Shown here piece by piece: positions 24,304 through 36,647 of a DNA stretch of 64,000 nt. A program made the translations under genes and the position numbers. The notes beneath the pieces are model-generated. The model was given only the letters and a program-made list of their open reading frames with translations. It did no database searches and had not been told where the DNA came from. The stretch's first letter is position 1, and each line of letters opens with the position of its first letter. The DNA comes from Setomelanomma holmii (taxonomy: Eukaryota; Ascomycota; Dothideomycetes; Pleosporales; Phaeosphaeriaceae): the NCBI GenBank assembly GCA_010015745.1, contig ML978188.1, positions 124,001-188,000 on the forward strand, given 5' to 3'.

Positions 24304-26051
24304 TTGAGGTCTTGTGATATGAAATCTCCCGGCATGCAGGGCTTCCGGCTCATACGATAGCAGCGATACAGAGTGAGTGGAGCGAAGGGAAGGGCTTGAG
24401 TGGACTAAATATGTCTCACTGCGATAGCAGTGCTAGGACGGGACTTGACTGGGAGATGACGAGCATAACGAGGCTCGAGGCCGATTTCGCAGCTTGGATT
24501 GGCCGCGGCAGCCGTCCCAATAGCACCACACCGGTCTCAGCACGTACGCTGGCTTTGGACAAGGCAGCTTACGGCGCGGATCGTACCTGCCATTCGCTAT
24601 CCGCAAGGGACTGTGGCGGTCCCGTTGCCGTCCACAGAGCTATCAATAACACAATAGTGGCTCTGCTGCCGAGAAGGTGCACCACCGGACATGGACGTCC
24701 CAACTAAGCCTCGTGGTGAGGACGCCGCCGGGCTATTGGAACGGTGTCAGCTTTGTTTTTGCCATATTGTTGCTTCGGAATCTCAAGGAACACGACTAGA
24801 CGATCAGCAGTGCCTGGCCCAATTTTTAAGGTGTTGGCTTTTCTTATTGGTTTCTAACGGGCACAGTGGTCGACTCGGAAGAATCCAACAGGGGTCTTGG
24901 TCGTGTTGGCGACTCAGACGACTTGCTGTCAGTCGGGCGCTAAAATATTATCGCTCCTGGCTGTGAGTGGCTGTTCGGCAAAACCTAATGAGCTTCGACG
25001 CTCCATGGGCGCGAGTATTGCAGCTTTCCGAAAACGTTTCAGCCGTCGACAGAATCTGCCTCTCCTTTATGCGCCTGACGCTGATTGACGTCTTGACCAG
25101 AGCCGTGGGAATCGCCACCATGTCGCGTACCTGAACAGCCTCTCCATGGACGTATCCGGCGTCGCGCCACGAGCGCACGGCAACGGCCAGCAGAAACAGC
25201 GGCGGGCGCACGAGGCGATGCCAATATGGCGCGTCCACTCTGACCATGTCTGTTTTGGGGCGCACCAGATTAGCCGGCCGCAGCGGTGCAGAGCGGTGCG
25301 ATGGCCTTGATGGGATGATCCTACCCGTCCGCAGGCTCGACATCCCATTTGCCGCAGCATCAGACAGGCGTGGAGGCGTGTGCTGGGGTGGGCTCGCGAG
25401 CTTGAGCCAGGCGGCCGCATAATTCTGGCCCGCGCAGCTGCTAGGGGTGCATCCCCGATGAGACCCGCACACGCTAAGCCCAACGTCGCTCCTCGCGTTG
25501 CTCGTCGCTTGGCCTGATGTCGTCCAGGATTCGCAGTGCACACGCCAACAGCCAGCCCTTCGTCGGCACGCTTGGGCTCGAAACAAACAGGCCCCTCTCC
25601 CGCAAGTCTGCAGCAGGCCGCGCCCGCATCGCACACCAGGGCTTGTACCAGCGTCCCCAGACTTCTCTTCAAGTACGACTGTACGCGCTGCAGGCCCGCC
25701 GTGCCAGGCCTTTCCCTGCAAGTTCCTGTCTCTCCATCTGAGCCCACTGCTTTGCCGCGCTGCTCGACTGTGTGCAGTCGGACCTCTGTCATACCGCTGC
25801 GCCTTTTGTCGGCCCAGACCCCGTATTGCTGCGCTACTTCCACATCCTCGTCGCTGTGGTTTTGCTTCAGGATCCAGAGTCCATCTCATGCATGCATGCG
25901 CGCGCCCAGTCTGAGGTCACCTACGCCCCCCCCAGGTACAGCAACACCACGGCGCAAATGCAGATAGACTTCTCTGCTTAGCATCTGACACGGACACTGC
26001 TGCCACCCTCGCACGGATACCAGCCTCGAATCTGTTCCACAGCCATTCGAT
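24304..26051. other. Long GC-rich leader/intergenic region
   Basis: These 1.7 kb precede the CENP-B-type gene. From about 25000 to 25970 the DNA is GC-rich, with long open frames on both strands. None has a domain, and three overlap each other, as expected from GC-rich DNA with few stop codons. A run of eight C lies near 25927. The part next to 26052 is probably a long 5' leader of the regulator. I found no decisive upstream ORF or motif. Confidence 0.4.
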
Positions 26052-27805
26052 ATGAGCCAGTTGCAAATGGACCACGAGCAGCATCACCATCAGGATCATT
26101 TTGATGATCACAGTGCTGGCTGGCACGACAATGCTGGATACAATCCACACCATCAGTCGCCGGTGCAAGACTACAATGGCTTCGGCAGCTATGCGCCGCT
26201 GCCTATGGAGCCAATGTATGGAACCGGCATGCATCCACCACACCACCCACATCCCACACCGAGGACTACACATCCGCAGCTGCAACCGCTCATAATGCCA
26301 CAATGGCCGAGCATGTTGACCAGCCAATCGACCTATCAACCGCCCATCTTTCCTTCAGCGCCAGTGCCAATCACGCCGGCATCCGCAACTCCAGTATCAG
26401 CGACGTCGACCCATTCGCGCACATCTTCAACACCACGCAAGACACTCACAGACTCGGACCGCCGACGTATGTGCCAGTACCATGAGGAGAACCCAACTGT
26501 GAAGCAGACCGAAATTGGAGGTATGTCTCCCTGACATCTTCTTGCTCTCGAATCGGTCACTGACGAGTACTAGCAATGTTCGGCGTGGAGAGGAGGTAGC
26601 ATTGCATGCCCCCCTATGTCTTACCGTGCTGACAGCTGTGTAGTACTGTTTCAAAGGTGTTGCGCCAGAAGGAAAAGTACTTGTATCAGGACGACGGCAG
26701 TCGCTCACCCATCAAGAGGTCGAAAGGCAAGTTCCCAGACATTGAGCGAGCGCTTGCGAACTGGGCGAGAAATCACCAAAGGCAAGGCCTGCCGCTCAGT
26801 GATGCGATCATCCGCGACAAGGCGCGTTTCTTCGCGCAAACAGTTGGGAACTCGGACAGCCATCTGAAGGCCAATAGTACCAGCTGGCTAGAAAAGTTCA
26901 AGCAAAAGAATCATCTCATGGGAGCAAGGTCAAGGAAAGGATCGATAGCAGAGGAGTCAGAGGGCACATCAAATCCGCCATCGAATGTGCAGACCCCAGG
27001 CGCCATTTCGCCCACATCACCTGGTGGAGCATCGCCATCAGCAGCCACGGTGTCGGCCAAGAAGAGCACTGAGAACCTCAAGAGCGAAAGCCCAGATACA
27101 TACGACTTCTCAATTCAACGACGCCCTTTCCACTCACAGAGCAGTACTTCGTTGTCCAGTGTTTTCACCGACACCGCTCCGTCCTCTTTTTCAGCTGGTC
27201 CAACAAGTCCCACTTCGCTTTCCTCTCCATTTTTCACGCCCGACTCCGCCTGCGGTCCTAGCCCCTTCATGGGACGCCAAGCTGCGAATGGACAGCCAGG
27301 GAGCAGCAACTTCCAGCGACCGCGAAGTCAAACCTTTCCCATGCTCGTTGGCGTAGAGCAGTACATGTCGCCGCCAGGATCATCGGATGCGTTGACCCCG
27401 AAGTTCAACAGCAGCAGCGCTCTAGATTCTCCTATGAACGAGCTCCCCGGGTCACTAGCTGCGATAGATGAGGCTATGTCTGTGTCGCCCACGCAGATCA
27501 GTCATTCGATGCAACCACCGCCACTTCCTTCAACACACCATGAGGATAAGGGATCCTCATCAGATTCATCGCCTATCACTCCATCGCAAGAAGAAGCTGC
27601 GCGAGCTCTGGAATTGGTGATGAACTTCTTCCAATCGCAGAATGCCGATTTCGTTGTCGAGCCACAAGAATACGTCACGATTGGCAAGCTGATGGAGAAG
27701 CTTCGTATCAAGCGCAGCTCAGAGAGTTTGCCATCTGGCATGCGCCGCAATACGGAGCCCGACTTCAGCATCACCAAGCTCGAGAGCGTTGATGTTCTCC
27801 ACTAG
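26052..27805 (+). CDS. CENP-B-type HTH DNA-binding protein
   Basis: Exons 26052-26520, 26574-26595 (only 22 nt) and 26644-27805 encode 550 aa with agreeing phases. Residues 1-130 are His/Pro/Ser-rich and disordered. The psq/CENP-B N-terminal helix-turn-helix follows: LTDSDRRRMCQYHEENP, KQTEIGAMFGVERSTVSKV, then LRQKEKYL. The microexon encodes the recognition part AMFGVER. The second, Tc5/CENP-B-type HTH covers FPDIERALANWARNHQRQG to SWLEKFKQKNH (about residues 185-250). The rest is a Ser/Pro/Thr-rich tail with a short helical segment (EEAARALELVMNFFQSQ) near the C-terminus. No DDE transposase catalytic domain is present, so this looks like a domesticated, transposase-derived nuclear regulator of the kind common in filamentous fungi. 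Its targets are unknown. Confidence 0.85.
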
Positions 27806-30800
27806 CCAATATTCGTCGATTTGTGGTTACGCCAGACTAGAATGCTACGACACGATGCAACAGGACCTTTGTGTGTACACGTTCACGACACTTTTCAGTT
27901 GTGAGACGCCTTCTACGAAGTGCTTGGCTCCAGAGTCAAACGCATGACGCAAGCCTACGTATTCATGGCACAGGAGTAAGTCGGCCAAGGACGTTCGGCG
28001 TGCATCGCGAAGAGAGCCTGGAAAGGCATTTCCTACTTTTCGCATTTTACTGCTCTTTTGCATCAGCATGTTTAGCATTTACTTCTTGTTTCCATCCATT
28101 GTTTCAACATTTTCTCTCTTTCCTTCTAATCGTACGACGGCCTGACTATACCCCCCTTTTGCGCTCACAAACCCTGTCGCTTTTTGCATACACAGAAGAA
28201 AAGACTGTAACCGCTCGCGCGGGCCACTAAGTACTTGTACGTCTCACTTTCCTTATTACTTCTATTCTTGTCTTCCACAATTTGGATTTGATCTTCGTTG
28301 CTTGGCTCGTACGTTGAGGTCTTCGGGTACCCAGGCTGAAACGTACGATTTGGACTGCGTTCCTTGTACGCTCCTTGTCACCCATATGTGGACACGATAT
28401 AGCTACTTGCCCTGCCCAGACTTGGAACACAGTTTGTAGGACGCACCGCAGAAATGACAGTCTCTCGGTACCCAAAAACGTACTCACTATTTTCCCACGA
28501 TAATGCATTGGTGTTGTATTGGCAAGCAAAGATCATCATCTGGTCATGTGCTGGCGAACGATTGGTACTTGCCGCTGTCATTCTCGGGCCCTGCGGCAAG
28601 CGTCCTTGCACAGCATTGCACAAAGACAAAACACATAAATTATGCACGATCTGCTGAGTCCGTCGACATCCGTACTAAAGATCTGACGGCATCTTGCATT
28701 CGCAGCCGATTTGGCAGACCGATGCTATCTCAGGATAACCGTAAAGGTCGCTTTCTGCTGACGTTTGGGGGTGCACACGTGGAATCCGCCAATTAAGTCC
28801 CCACATTCAGACCCGAGGCGAACATCAGCATATCACGATGAGCGAGGACATCCATGACGATGACTATGAATACGATCAAGCAGCTAAGACTAGATTACTT
28901 GCGCTCCCGACATCCCCGTGCTCTCCTTGCCTTGTGGATCGACAAGAAAAGGCAGTTCTCGTAGGGCTTTCCCGATCTAGAATCTCGTTTCGGAAAGTTT
29001 ATTGACGGCTGAGCTGCGGGGAAGAGATGGCGAGCCGAGACACGCAGTTTCACATGGCACGGAGATTATTTTGATGAGTCGATGATTATGCGGTAGCGAA
29101 GTTGATTGAGGGAAAGGGAAATTCCCTGCGATAATACTCCTAGCCGTTGCAATGAGAAGCTTATCAAGGGCTTCCTGAAAGTAAACTAGTGAGATGAACT
29201 GGAAGCATTTTTGCAAACCAAGCTCTGCCGCCCCTTTGCCTTTCCCATCAACGCAGAACCCAATTCCCAACAATTCCCAGCATCTCGTTCTCTACATTGC
29301 CGTTTCGTCCGCATTCTCTCCCCTGCGGCGCAAAAAAGCAACATGCGAACCCACAGTCCACGATCGGTGTAACCTCGGTGCCTCTCCACTCCTAAGCAGC
29401 ACGCCTGAGAGACAGCGCAGGACAAAGCAAGATTGCAGCAGCCTGTCGCACCGGTACGGCCCGTAACGCGAGAGTTTGACTGGCCCCCTTCCCTTCTCTA
29501 TGCCACGATTACCCGCACCTGTTGCCCGGAAACGCAGTCTGCGATTTCAGCGTCGTACAGGATCGCGTTTGCAAAGTCGTTTTCGTAGTACGCGTGTGTT
29601 GCAGGGCGTAGGGTCTTACATGTTGGATAATGACATGTGCAGCAAAGAAAAGTAAGCGATTGACCCGTTTTGAGGATAGAATGCGCGAAAGGACTGCGTG
29701 CGTTTCGGGTGCTTGACCTATAGGATAAATGCGCGTTTGTGAGCCTGCCTGTTACTGGTCATGATGTGCACACGTCAATTTTGTATCATGGGTTCTTTTT
29801 AGGTACGCGTGCAAAGAGGAGATAGTGTTTACAATGTTGTGCGGATACAAGATGCTGCACGATCTTAGTGCCGTGATTCATTTTTGCAAGTGGACCACTT
29901 AGATGCCGGGTTCTGGGATGTTTTTTGCAATTTGTTGGTGTTAGTCGGCCCGCGGGCTGGTGTGGCTGTTTGTTCGTCGCGTGTAGCGCACAGGCTAAAC
30001 TAGTGACGTGCGACAGGTGTGATTTTCCTGATGGGTGCCGCGGGCTCGAGGTGGAGGGGGGTTGTGGTGGCTTGATTCTGGAAGCTGGTTAGGCGTAGGG
30101 ACGTGCAGGTGTGGTGTGAAACCTTGGTTATTATTGTACGTTTCGGCTTCACGCAGTATCGCGATGTCTGTTTTGCTAACAGACAGACATATAGTGATGT
30201 CCCTTCGCGTACCTTGCGCTAGTCACCACGTGATCGAATTCTCAAGCGGTGCAACTGCTGTGTAACGCGGTACGGGTGCGACCGCTAGCCGAGTTCTTTT
30301 CGTAGAGTTGTTCGAGGGTACAAAGATACCAAGTGTACCTTCGGCACTCATACTGGTGTATGACAATGTACTCCTGCGACACCAAGTATGTCCCTCTAGC
30401 TGCCATGGAAGAAGTGCAGAAGGCTGACATAATAGGATCGTGATATACATCGTTCAGTGTATTTGTTGCAGCGAAAAGAGGTGGTCAGACGTCGCCTTGT
30501 CGCCCTCAGCTGGCTGCAAAGAGTTTGCGATACATCTGTTGTAGGTAGACTGCTGAGTGCTGACGACCTGCACCAACCGGTGTTGTCATTCGAGCATAGA
30601 CCAAGCGTTCTATTCGAGCTTTGCCCTGTGAAACATGTCTCGTCCTACAACTTCGTGCAACGAGTTCGTCATACCAGTTCATACTCCGAAAAGCCGACGT
30701 ACGCATCAGTACACCCGCCTGTCAGCTGCACGCAGCCGCCATAGGAACGATGTCACTTCATTACCGGTTACAGGTTGCTGCATGAAATGGCGGAAAGAAA

Positions 30801-33003
30801 CTTCAAGAGCCGACATGTGAGGCTGGCAGAGGATCACCGGGTTGTGTCGAAGTGTTGATGCGACATGCCGCTGCAACCGCTGCTGACGAGAGGCTTCCTA
30901 GGCATGAATTGAGATGTATCGTGACTTTGTCATACATGTCCAGTTGCAGACGCGTCGCCGAAGTCGTCGCGTCGAGCATGAAAGGATAGTCCATTGATGA
31001 TCACGGTACGGAGTCAAGAGCCGAGACGTTGCGCCTCACCTCACGTTCAGGGCTTTGATCAACTCGCTACCCCGCGGAGGACAATTACATGGGTTCTTCA
31101 GCCCAGCATGATTACCTTCTAAGGCTATGTCTTGCAGTTCCGAGTCAAATTCCCACCCTAGTTGGGCAGCAATTGATGGATTCAGCATCTCGCCCGTTGA
31201 ACGTTTGATGTTCGCGTGGCCCCTGATTATCGTTAACATGGAAGCCCTGACTTATTGGACGCGAACTTGTTGGCGAACCCAGGCTCATGAAGCGGAAGAC
31301 CAGGCTTATGACACGAGACACGAGTGGGCCCCGCGTTTCTCGCGAAGAAATCCAACGTCAGTGCTGCTGGAGGATCGCAGTCAGATCATCATAGCGTAGG
31401 TCTCGAGAGCCGCGCATCTCGCGGTAGCTCGCCGAAGGATGCCGAGTGGGGGGCACGCAAACTGCAAAGGATTTTAAGTTCAACGGTACTCAAGGGTATT
31501 GACTCGATGTCGTGGGATTGCCACCCAGCGATGTTCGCTGAAAGCAGGAGTTGACGCAGGTAGGCGGCGAAGCACTCTACGCACGCGCCGACAACGCGCG
31601 CGGTATTCGACAGGTCGTTGTATGATGCCTTTGAAGAAAACTCTGGTCATTGTTGTAAGCTTACGTGTGGCACAGCTAGCATACTTCTCTTCTCGCTCGT
31701 TGCTGGCCAACCGAGTAGAACCTGAAACACTTTGGCGATATGATGCAGAAGTGCTCAGGTACTGGAGCTCGTTCGTGATAAGTCGACATTGTAAGAATGT
31801 GGCGTGCGGGGTAGTGATCAACTTTTCATCCCACCCTCGCTTCCATCGAGCATGAACTTGAAACATTGACTTCGTCAAACCTGCGTGTATGCAGATTTAT
31901 TTTTGCAATTGGTCCTTATGAAACGATTGATGGATTCAACTTGGCGAGGAGCGAGACTACTCAGTTGAGGAACGTCCTGGTAAATTATCAACTATGTCAA
32001 GCGCCTGCACCATAATATCCAAGTGGGGCATATTCAGGAACCCGTGGTTGTCGCCTGCAGTATCAAAGTATGCTTGCGGGGTACTTTGAAGTCTGGAACG
32101 CTACTTTGGATCCAAGTTGTTTATTTCCACGCCCGCCGCGATACTCCAACGGGTTGGGTTGCACAGGTATCTTCACCCCAGGAGTCTTGCAATAATGCAT
32201 ACCCATGACGACGGAGTTAGGCACTAATCAACTCGTATCTGGGTAGACGTGTCCTCATCAAAAAAGACATCATCGTCGAGATTGCGTCGCTTCCTGTCCA
32301 ATGTCGGAAGGCGGTTCTGCAGCACCATGTCAAGATGACACGGACCGTCGCGCTCCCCGAGTGCAGAGTGCAGTTGACATGCAGGAAGCCCAAGCTCGCC
32401 TTACGCGCATAGACTTGACCAGTATCTTCCTTGCTTCACCACCTGTCAAGCTTCAGAACTCGTCAACCGATGCCGACTGCACAAGTATGAGCCGACTGGG
32501 AAGCCGGACAGAACGACCGGCTGGTGGCTTGATGGCGGCGTAGACTTGCGGGGAACCACGCATTTCTTTTTCGTGTGTCTCTTCGGCACTTCTTGAATAG
32601 TCAGGTGCTCGGCGATGGCTGCATGCACATGTCCGGGTTGCCGCGTGCCTCTCAACATTTTCGTCGCTGAATTTTCTGATTGGTTGGAGGCCCCTCTTTT
32701 CGGGACCAGCGGTGTACATTTTCCACGACACCCACGATGTTTTGATGCAGGATGAGTTGGTAATACATGAACGCACATGATGCGTCTGTGGGTATTTCAC
32801 CTTTCCGCAAATTGATTGAGAGAATTGGGCCACGATAGTGCGGTGGAGAACACTAGACTTCGCAGCTTACAACGATTAGTACCATCAACAAAGTGACGAG
32901 GCGTTCGTTCAAGCGATGATCAATGGTCGTGCATATAGCGGTGAAGTACTGATATTAGCATGCGCAGAAGCTTTGATCTATTGTAGATCAGCGCAACAGA
33001 TCT
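27806..33003. other. 5.2-kb gene-poor stretch
   Basis: There is no gene I can support over 5.2 kb. The first kilobase, with T/C-rich runs, is probably the 3' UTR of the upstream gene. A 55-codon frame starting at ATG 28838 (acidic MSEDIHDDDYEYDQAAK start) is open but isolated. Frames at 29194, 30457 and 31499 lack any domain. Base composition stays close to that of the flanks, so I see no AT-rich block such as heavy RIP would leave. It may hold non-coding transcripts, regulatory DNA or very old relics. Confidence 0.45.
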
Positions 33004-35861
33004 CTACCTTGAAGCAGGTATTGGCGATGACCGCATGGATAGATCCGCTGAACGCTCCTCCATCATATCGCGAACGCCTCGCACTCCTAGCTCCGGTACC
33101 AAACGCACAACAATTAGCTCGACGATCTGGAAGATAAGATGCTTGTTCAGATACGTGTCGTCTAGACAGCCCAGGACATCCTCAATGAAGAGGATTTGTG
33201 CCTTGTGGTCGCGACTTGCAAAATACAATGCGGCCACTCTTGGTGGTATCAGATCCAATATCGATATGGCACATCGATGCTTGATCTGCTTTGCTTCGTC
33301 ATCTGATGGAGGCTGACGCGGAGGACCAAGAGCATTGTTCGGAAAGAGGGTCGCGCGCATAGTGCGGAGGATGGCCGGCAGAGAAGCAGGGTTCAAGATA
33401 CGCTTGTGAACTGCATTCGAAAGAAACCTAGAGTGTCAGACGTTAGCGATTGCAAAGATGAGGTCTCATCGATGTTGCGGTTGGCGCGCGATCTCCCGAT
33501 GGTATGCATGTTTGATGAAGGAGTCAGTCCATGGGGCCAGCAAGCCACCATACGAGTGAGGCAAGACTAGTGGCGCCATGTTCTGCCCTTGTACATCCTG
33601 ATTTCCGGCATTCAGTTCGCAAAGGGACGTTCAAAGCCTCAGTCGCTTCCTCGATGGTGACGTACTATCAGACACGCTCATTGCGACACTTGGAATCAAA
33701 TTCTCAGAAGTCAAAAGTGTGTGCATATGACGATAGGCTGTCGAGTCTGCGGTGTGTGTTGAGCAAAACCTGGCCGGTAGGCGCAAGCGTCATGGCTGGT
33801 AAGCCCTTCCAAGACTAGAGCTCCGGTAGCGGTAACGCATCTCGTTGGGCCGAAGAGAGGCGTTGAAAAGTGAGGCGCATTCCTCTGACGGTCTCGGTGG
33901 CATGATCAGGGTCTGCGACCAATGTTGTGCCTGCCTTGAAGGGTCGGCCAGTCCCGAGCAAGACGGACGGTTTGGGCTGATCAACCGGCGCGTAAGCGGC
34001 CCTTTCGGAGTGGCTAGGATCGCGATAAGCCAAGGTCAGGGTGTACTGCAGATTTCGTGTTTGGGTGTTGCCAGAGCCACGGTGTTGTTGGACTCATCCA
34101 GTCTCGGAATGCAGGGCGGATCCAGTTGTGTTGCACGCATCGTGACGTTGTCCTCGAGTGTCTCCATGATCGCAGGAGTGATATTCGTGCCAAGACATGG
34201 GTCCAAACGGATCGAGTTTGCCGCCCGGCACGGGTGCTTGGGGGTGCATGAAACGATGCGCCTTCAACAAGGATGTATGGGTGTGCCAGCATGCGGCCCG
34301 TCGCATTCGCTGAAGCGAAGTCAAGTGACTGAAATTGTATGCGGGACTAAAAGCGCCTCGCGTTACGCTGTGCTCGGGCCCTTATGTTGCTGGCCAACCA
34401 TATTATGAAAGGAAACAATTGTCGCAACTTACCTATCCAATATACCATCGGTGTCACCCACCTTGCCCGGACCGACCAGTAGTCCCCAGTGGAGCATGGA
34501 GACGGAGCCTGATAGCCAAGGCATGCGGACACTCAGCTCAGCGAGTTGCGCAATGCAGCTCCACAAGCTCATGCTTACGATAGGCCTTTTGACTCCCAAC
34601 GGGCGCCTGGATAGCGTGGTGCCTACGTGTGAGGACTGCGATTGGATCGAAGCATCGACGGGTGATTGGTGGCTAATGACGGACCGCATGGGAAGGGTGG
34701 ACGATGTCGCAAGATTTGAGATCACCGCGCGCGCCGCCGTAAACGCAAAGAACACGAACTGGACAGCAGCCCAAAAGAGACCCGAGACGAATGCGGGCCA
34801 TGTCGCATGATGATCTTCACGAGTAGCAAATGGACTCAAAGGTCCAGCCTGGCCATCTTGCTCCGAGGACAACAAGCCAAACCGCTCCAGTCGGGTCATC
34901 GATTGTTCGGGACTGGCAATCTTGGACTCGGTCCCCTGCTCTTTTGTACTGTCGGCTTGCAGCACTTTTGCTATGCTCGTGATACCTTCCAACAACAGCC
35001 AGCTTTCGCAAGCTTTCCCACTGATGCCGTTTCCGAGGATCATTTCGGCGAATATCTCTGCCACTAGGCTTCGGAGACAGCCATTTTCTAAGTCCTCGGT
35101 AGGCAGCAATATAGCCAATACACCCTGAATTAGTAATTGGCGCCAGGCGGACTCATTTTCCCGCTGCTCAACAGTGGTGGACGGCTCAGCATCGGTCGGA
35201 ACAGGACTCAAAGCAGGGTGCGGGTGGAGTGTATGATAGACCAGTCGAGAATCCGTGACTAGCGAGTGTGGAGAGGCGGCTTGCTGTTTCGCGAGGCGGA
35301 AAGCTTCAGGGTGTGGTATTAGACTGACGTGGTCTCGAAGCCCAAGCGGCAAATTGACCTACAGCTGAAGTGATGTTCGAGCAGTTCGGGAATCTCATCG
35401 AGAAGCAATGCTTCCGAATCTATCTTTCGCAGGCGCTGCTCGAGGGCCCTTGTGCAATGAGCAATGAGCTGGATAACCTCGTTGACAAATACATGGTCTG
35501 GTGTGATCTTCGAGTACCATGTCTGTACGAATTCCTTGAGAATCATAGAGATAATGCCATATAGCTGAAGATCAACTTCGTTTGAGCTAGTTAGTGGTGG
35601 AAGTACTTCTTCGATTGGGCGTGGCGTTGTGCGACCCTTCTCGCCGTCTCCTAGGAGCACATTCTGAGAGCAGAGTGTGCGCCGAACGAAGGCTGCGGTT
35701 GTTCTGTCCGAGGTAGTCTCAGCCTGAAGTTTGGCTCCCTCTACTCCACGTATGGGTGCAGCAACACGGATAGGCACCACTTGCTCGCTACTATTGGCGA
35801 CTGGGGTGCTAGATAATTGCGCTGGGGCGTTGCCGTGTTCTCGATGTGTACCTGCCGTCAT
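33004..35861 (-). CDS. PXA / sorting-nexin-C domain protein
   Basis: Minus-strand exons 35363-35861, 34433-35303 and 33004-33427 encode 597 aa. The PXA domain lies at residues about 85-260: LQLYGIISMILKEFVQTWY, then KITPDHVFVNEVIQLIAHC, LLLDEIPELLEHHF, and after the first splice FRLAKQQAASPHSLV and HPALSPVP. The C-terminal nexin-C-type helical domain has NPASLPAILRTMRATLFPNN, SILDLIPPRVAALYFASRDH and HLIFQIVELIVVRLVPEL. There is no PX domain between them, as in several fungal PXA proteins. Such proteins act at endosome/vacuole or ER contact membranes; two hydrophobic segments near residue 360 may be membrane-associated. The second intron is 1,005 bp with a perfect GTAAGT donor and CTCTAG acceptor, joining in phase 2. 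It contains a decayed coding relic. A six-codon uORF overlaps the start codon. Confidence 0.82.
33815..34292 (-). pseudogene. Decayed coding relic inside the PXA gene intron
   Basis: On the minus strand, three pieces in different frames read like one former protein. They are MLAHPYILVEGASFHAP from 34292, TNITPAIMETLEDNVTMRA followed by a Leu-Asp-Pro-Pro segment around 34090-34200, and from about 34075 the long piece containing YTLTLAYRDPSHSERAAY, LLGTGRPFKAGTTLVADPD and RLTFQRLSSAQRDALPLPEL, with a stop at 33815. The frame breaks fall near the C run at about 34246 and near 34075. I do not recognise the family. Alternatively it could be a nested gene with tiny introns that I failed to resolve. 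Confidence 0.4.
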
Positions 35862-35879
35862 TGTCGACGTTCGCTCATT
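35859..35879 (-). promoter_or_regulatory. Six-codon uORF overlapping the PXA gene start
   Basis: On the minus strand an ATG at about 35879 opens six codons (MSERRQ). Its TGA stop shares bases with the main ATG in the arrangement ATGA. Such overlap is the classic layout for termination-coupled reinitiation and could tune translation of the PXA protein. It is seen directly in the sequence; the regulatory effect is inferred and requires that transcription starts upstream of 35879. Confidence 0.5.
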
Positions 35880-36108
35880 TTTGAATGCCTGCCTAAGCAA
35901 GTGACAGCGTTAGTGGGTGCAAAATTAGTGGAGGGAAATGTGAGGTCGATTTGGTGATAGAAAGTTGCCTGTAAAGAAGCTATGACGTGAGGACTCGGAA
36001 GGTGAGTTTAGCCGAGGTTTTAACGGTAGCGCGCTTTGTTGTCGTGGAACCTCGACAACATCTATCGCCTATCCTCCTACGACCATCATTCATCACTGGA
36101 GGGAGTTT

Positions 36109-36647
36109 ATGCACAACATGAATGCACCAGACTCTGATGGTGAGTTCATTCACCGGGTGTACAAGAAAAATCTGATGCTGGCATAGCCCCAGCTCTTACA
36201 GCCGAAGCACAACTCAAAGATATAGTGCAAAATCTCTACAATTTGATCGTACAATCGTATGATCACCATGGCAGCAAAACACAAGAAGCAATGAAGCGAG
36301 AAGTGTATGCTTCTCATACGCGACAAGACCTATGGCCAGCAGACTGACGTTCCTGCAGTCAGTCACTTATTCAGAACCTCGTCAAGCTCTCACGCACAGC
36401 GCCCTCAGTTTACATCGATATTCCCCCTGAGGTCACAAACTATGTCGAGAATTCGAGAAATCCTGATATCTTCACACGCGAGTTCGTCGAGACTGTGCAG
36501 CGGATGAACCAAATGCTAAAAGGTCGAACCGATGCTCTCCAAACGCTGCAGGAACAGATTGCGTGGCAACTCAGCAATGTCATTCCAGAGATGAAGGACG
36601 ATATTGAAAAGGCTATTCAATCTACTGGTGGCAAAATGCCAGCATAA
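36109..36647 (+). CDS. MED10: Mediator complex subunit 10
   Basis: This is a middle-module subunit of the RNA polymerase II Mediator (Nut2 in yeast), acting in the nucleus. Exons 36109-36139, 36187-36304 and 36359-36647 encode 145 aa, normal for Med10. Recognisable segments are QLKDIVQNLYNLIVQSYDHH, then KREVQSLIQNLVKLSRTA and the family signature IPPEVTNYVENSRNPDIFTR followed by EFVETVQRMNQMLKG. Two donors compete at the second intron. Only GT at 36305 keeps the frame and makes REVQSLIQ. A second in-frame ATG three codons downstream (36118) could also initiate. The gene is divergent from the PXA gene, with about 250 bp between starts that must contain both promoters. Confidence 0.93.

Noticed and set aside
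24948..25889. Long minus-strand open frame (about 313 codons) upstream of the CENP-B-type gene
   Set aside because: It lies in GC-rich DNA where several frames on both strands are open at once; there is no domain and the composition is biased to Arg/Ala/Gly.
33845..34408. Plus-strand 187-codon frame inside the PXA intron
   Set aside because: The minus strand of the same DNA reads as a more protein-like relic, and the plus frame shows no family features.
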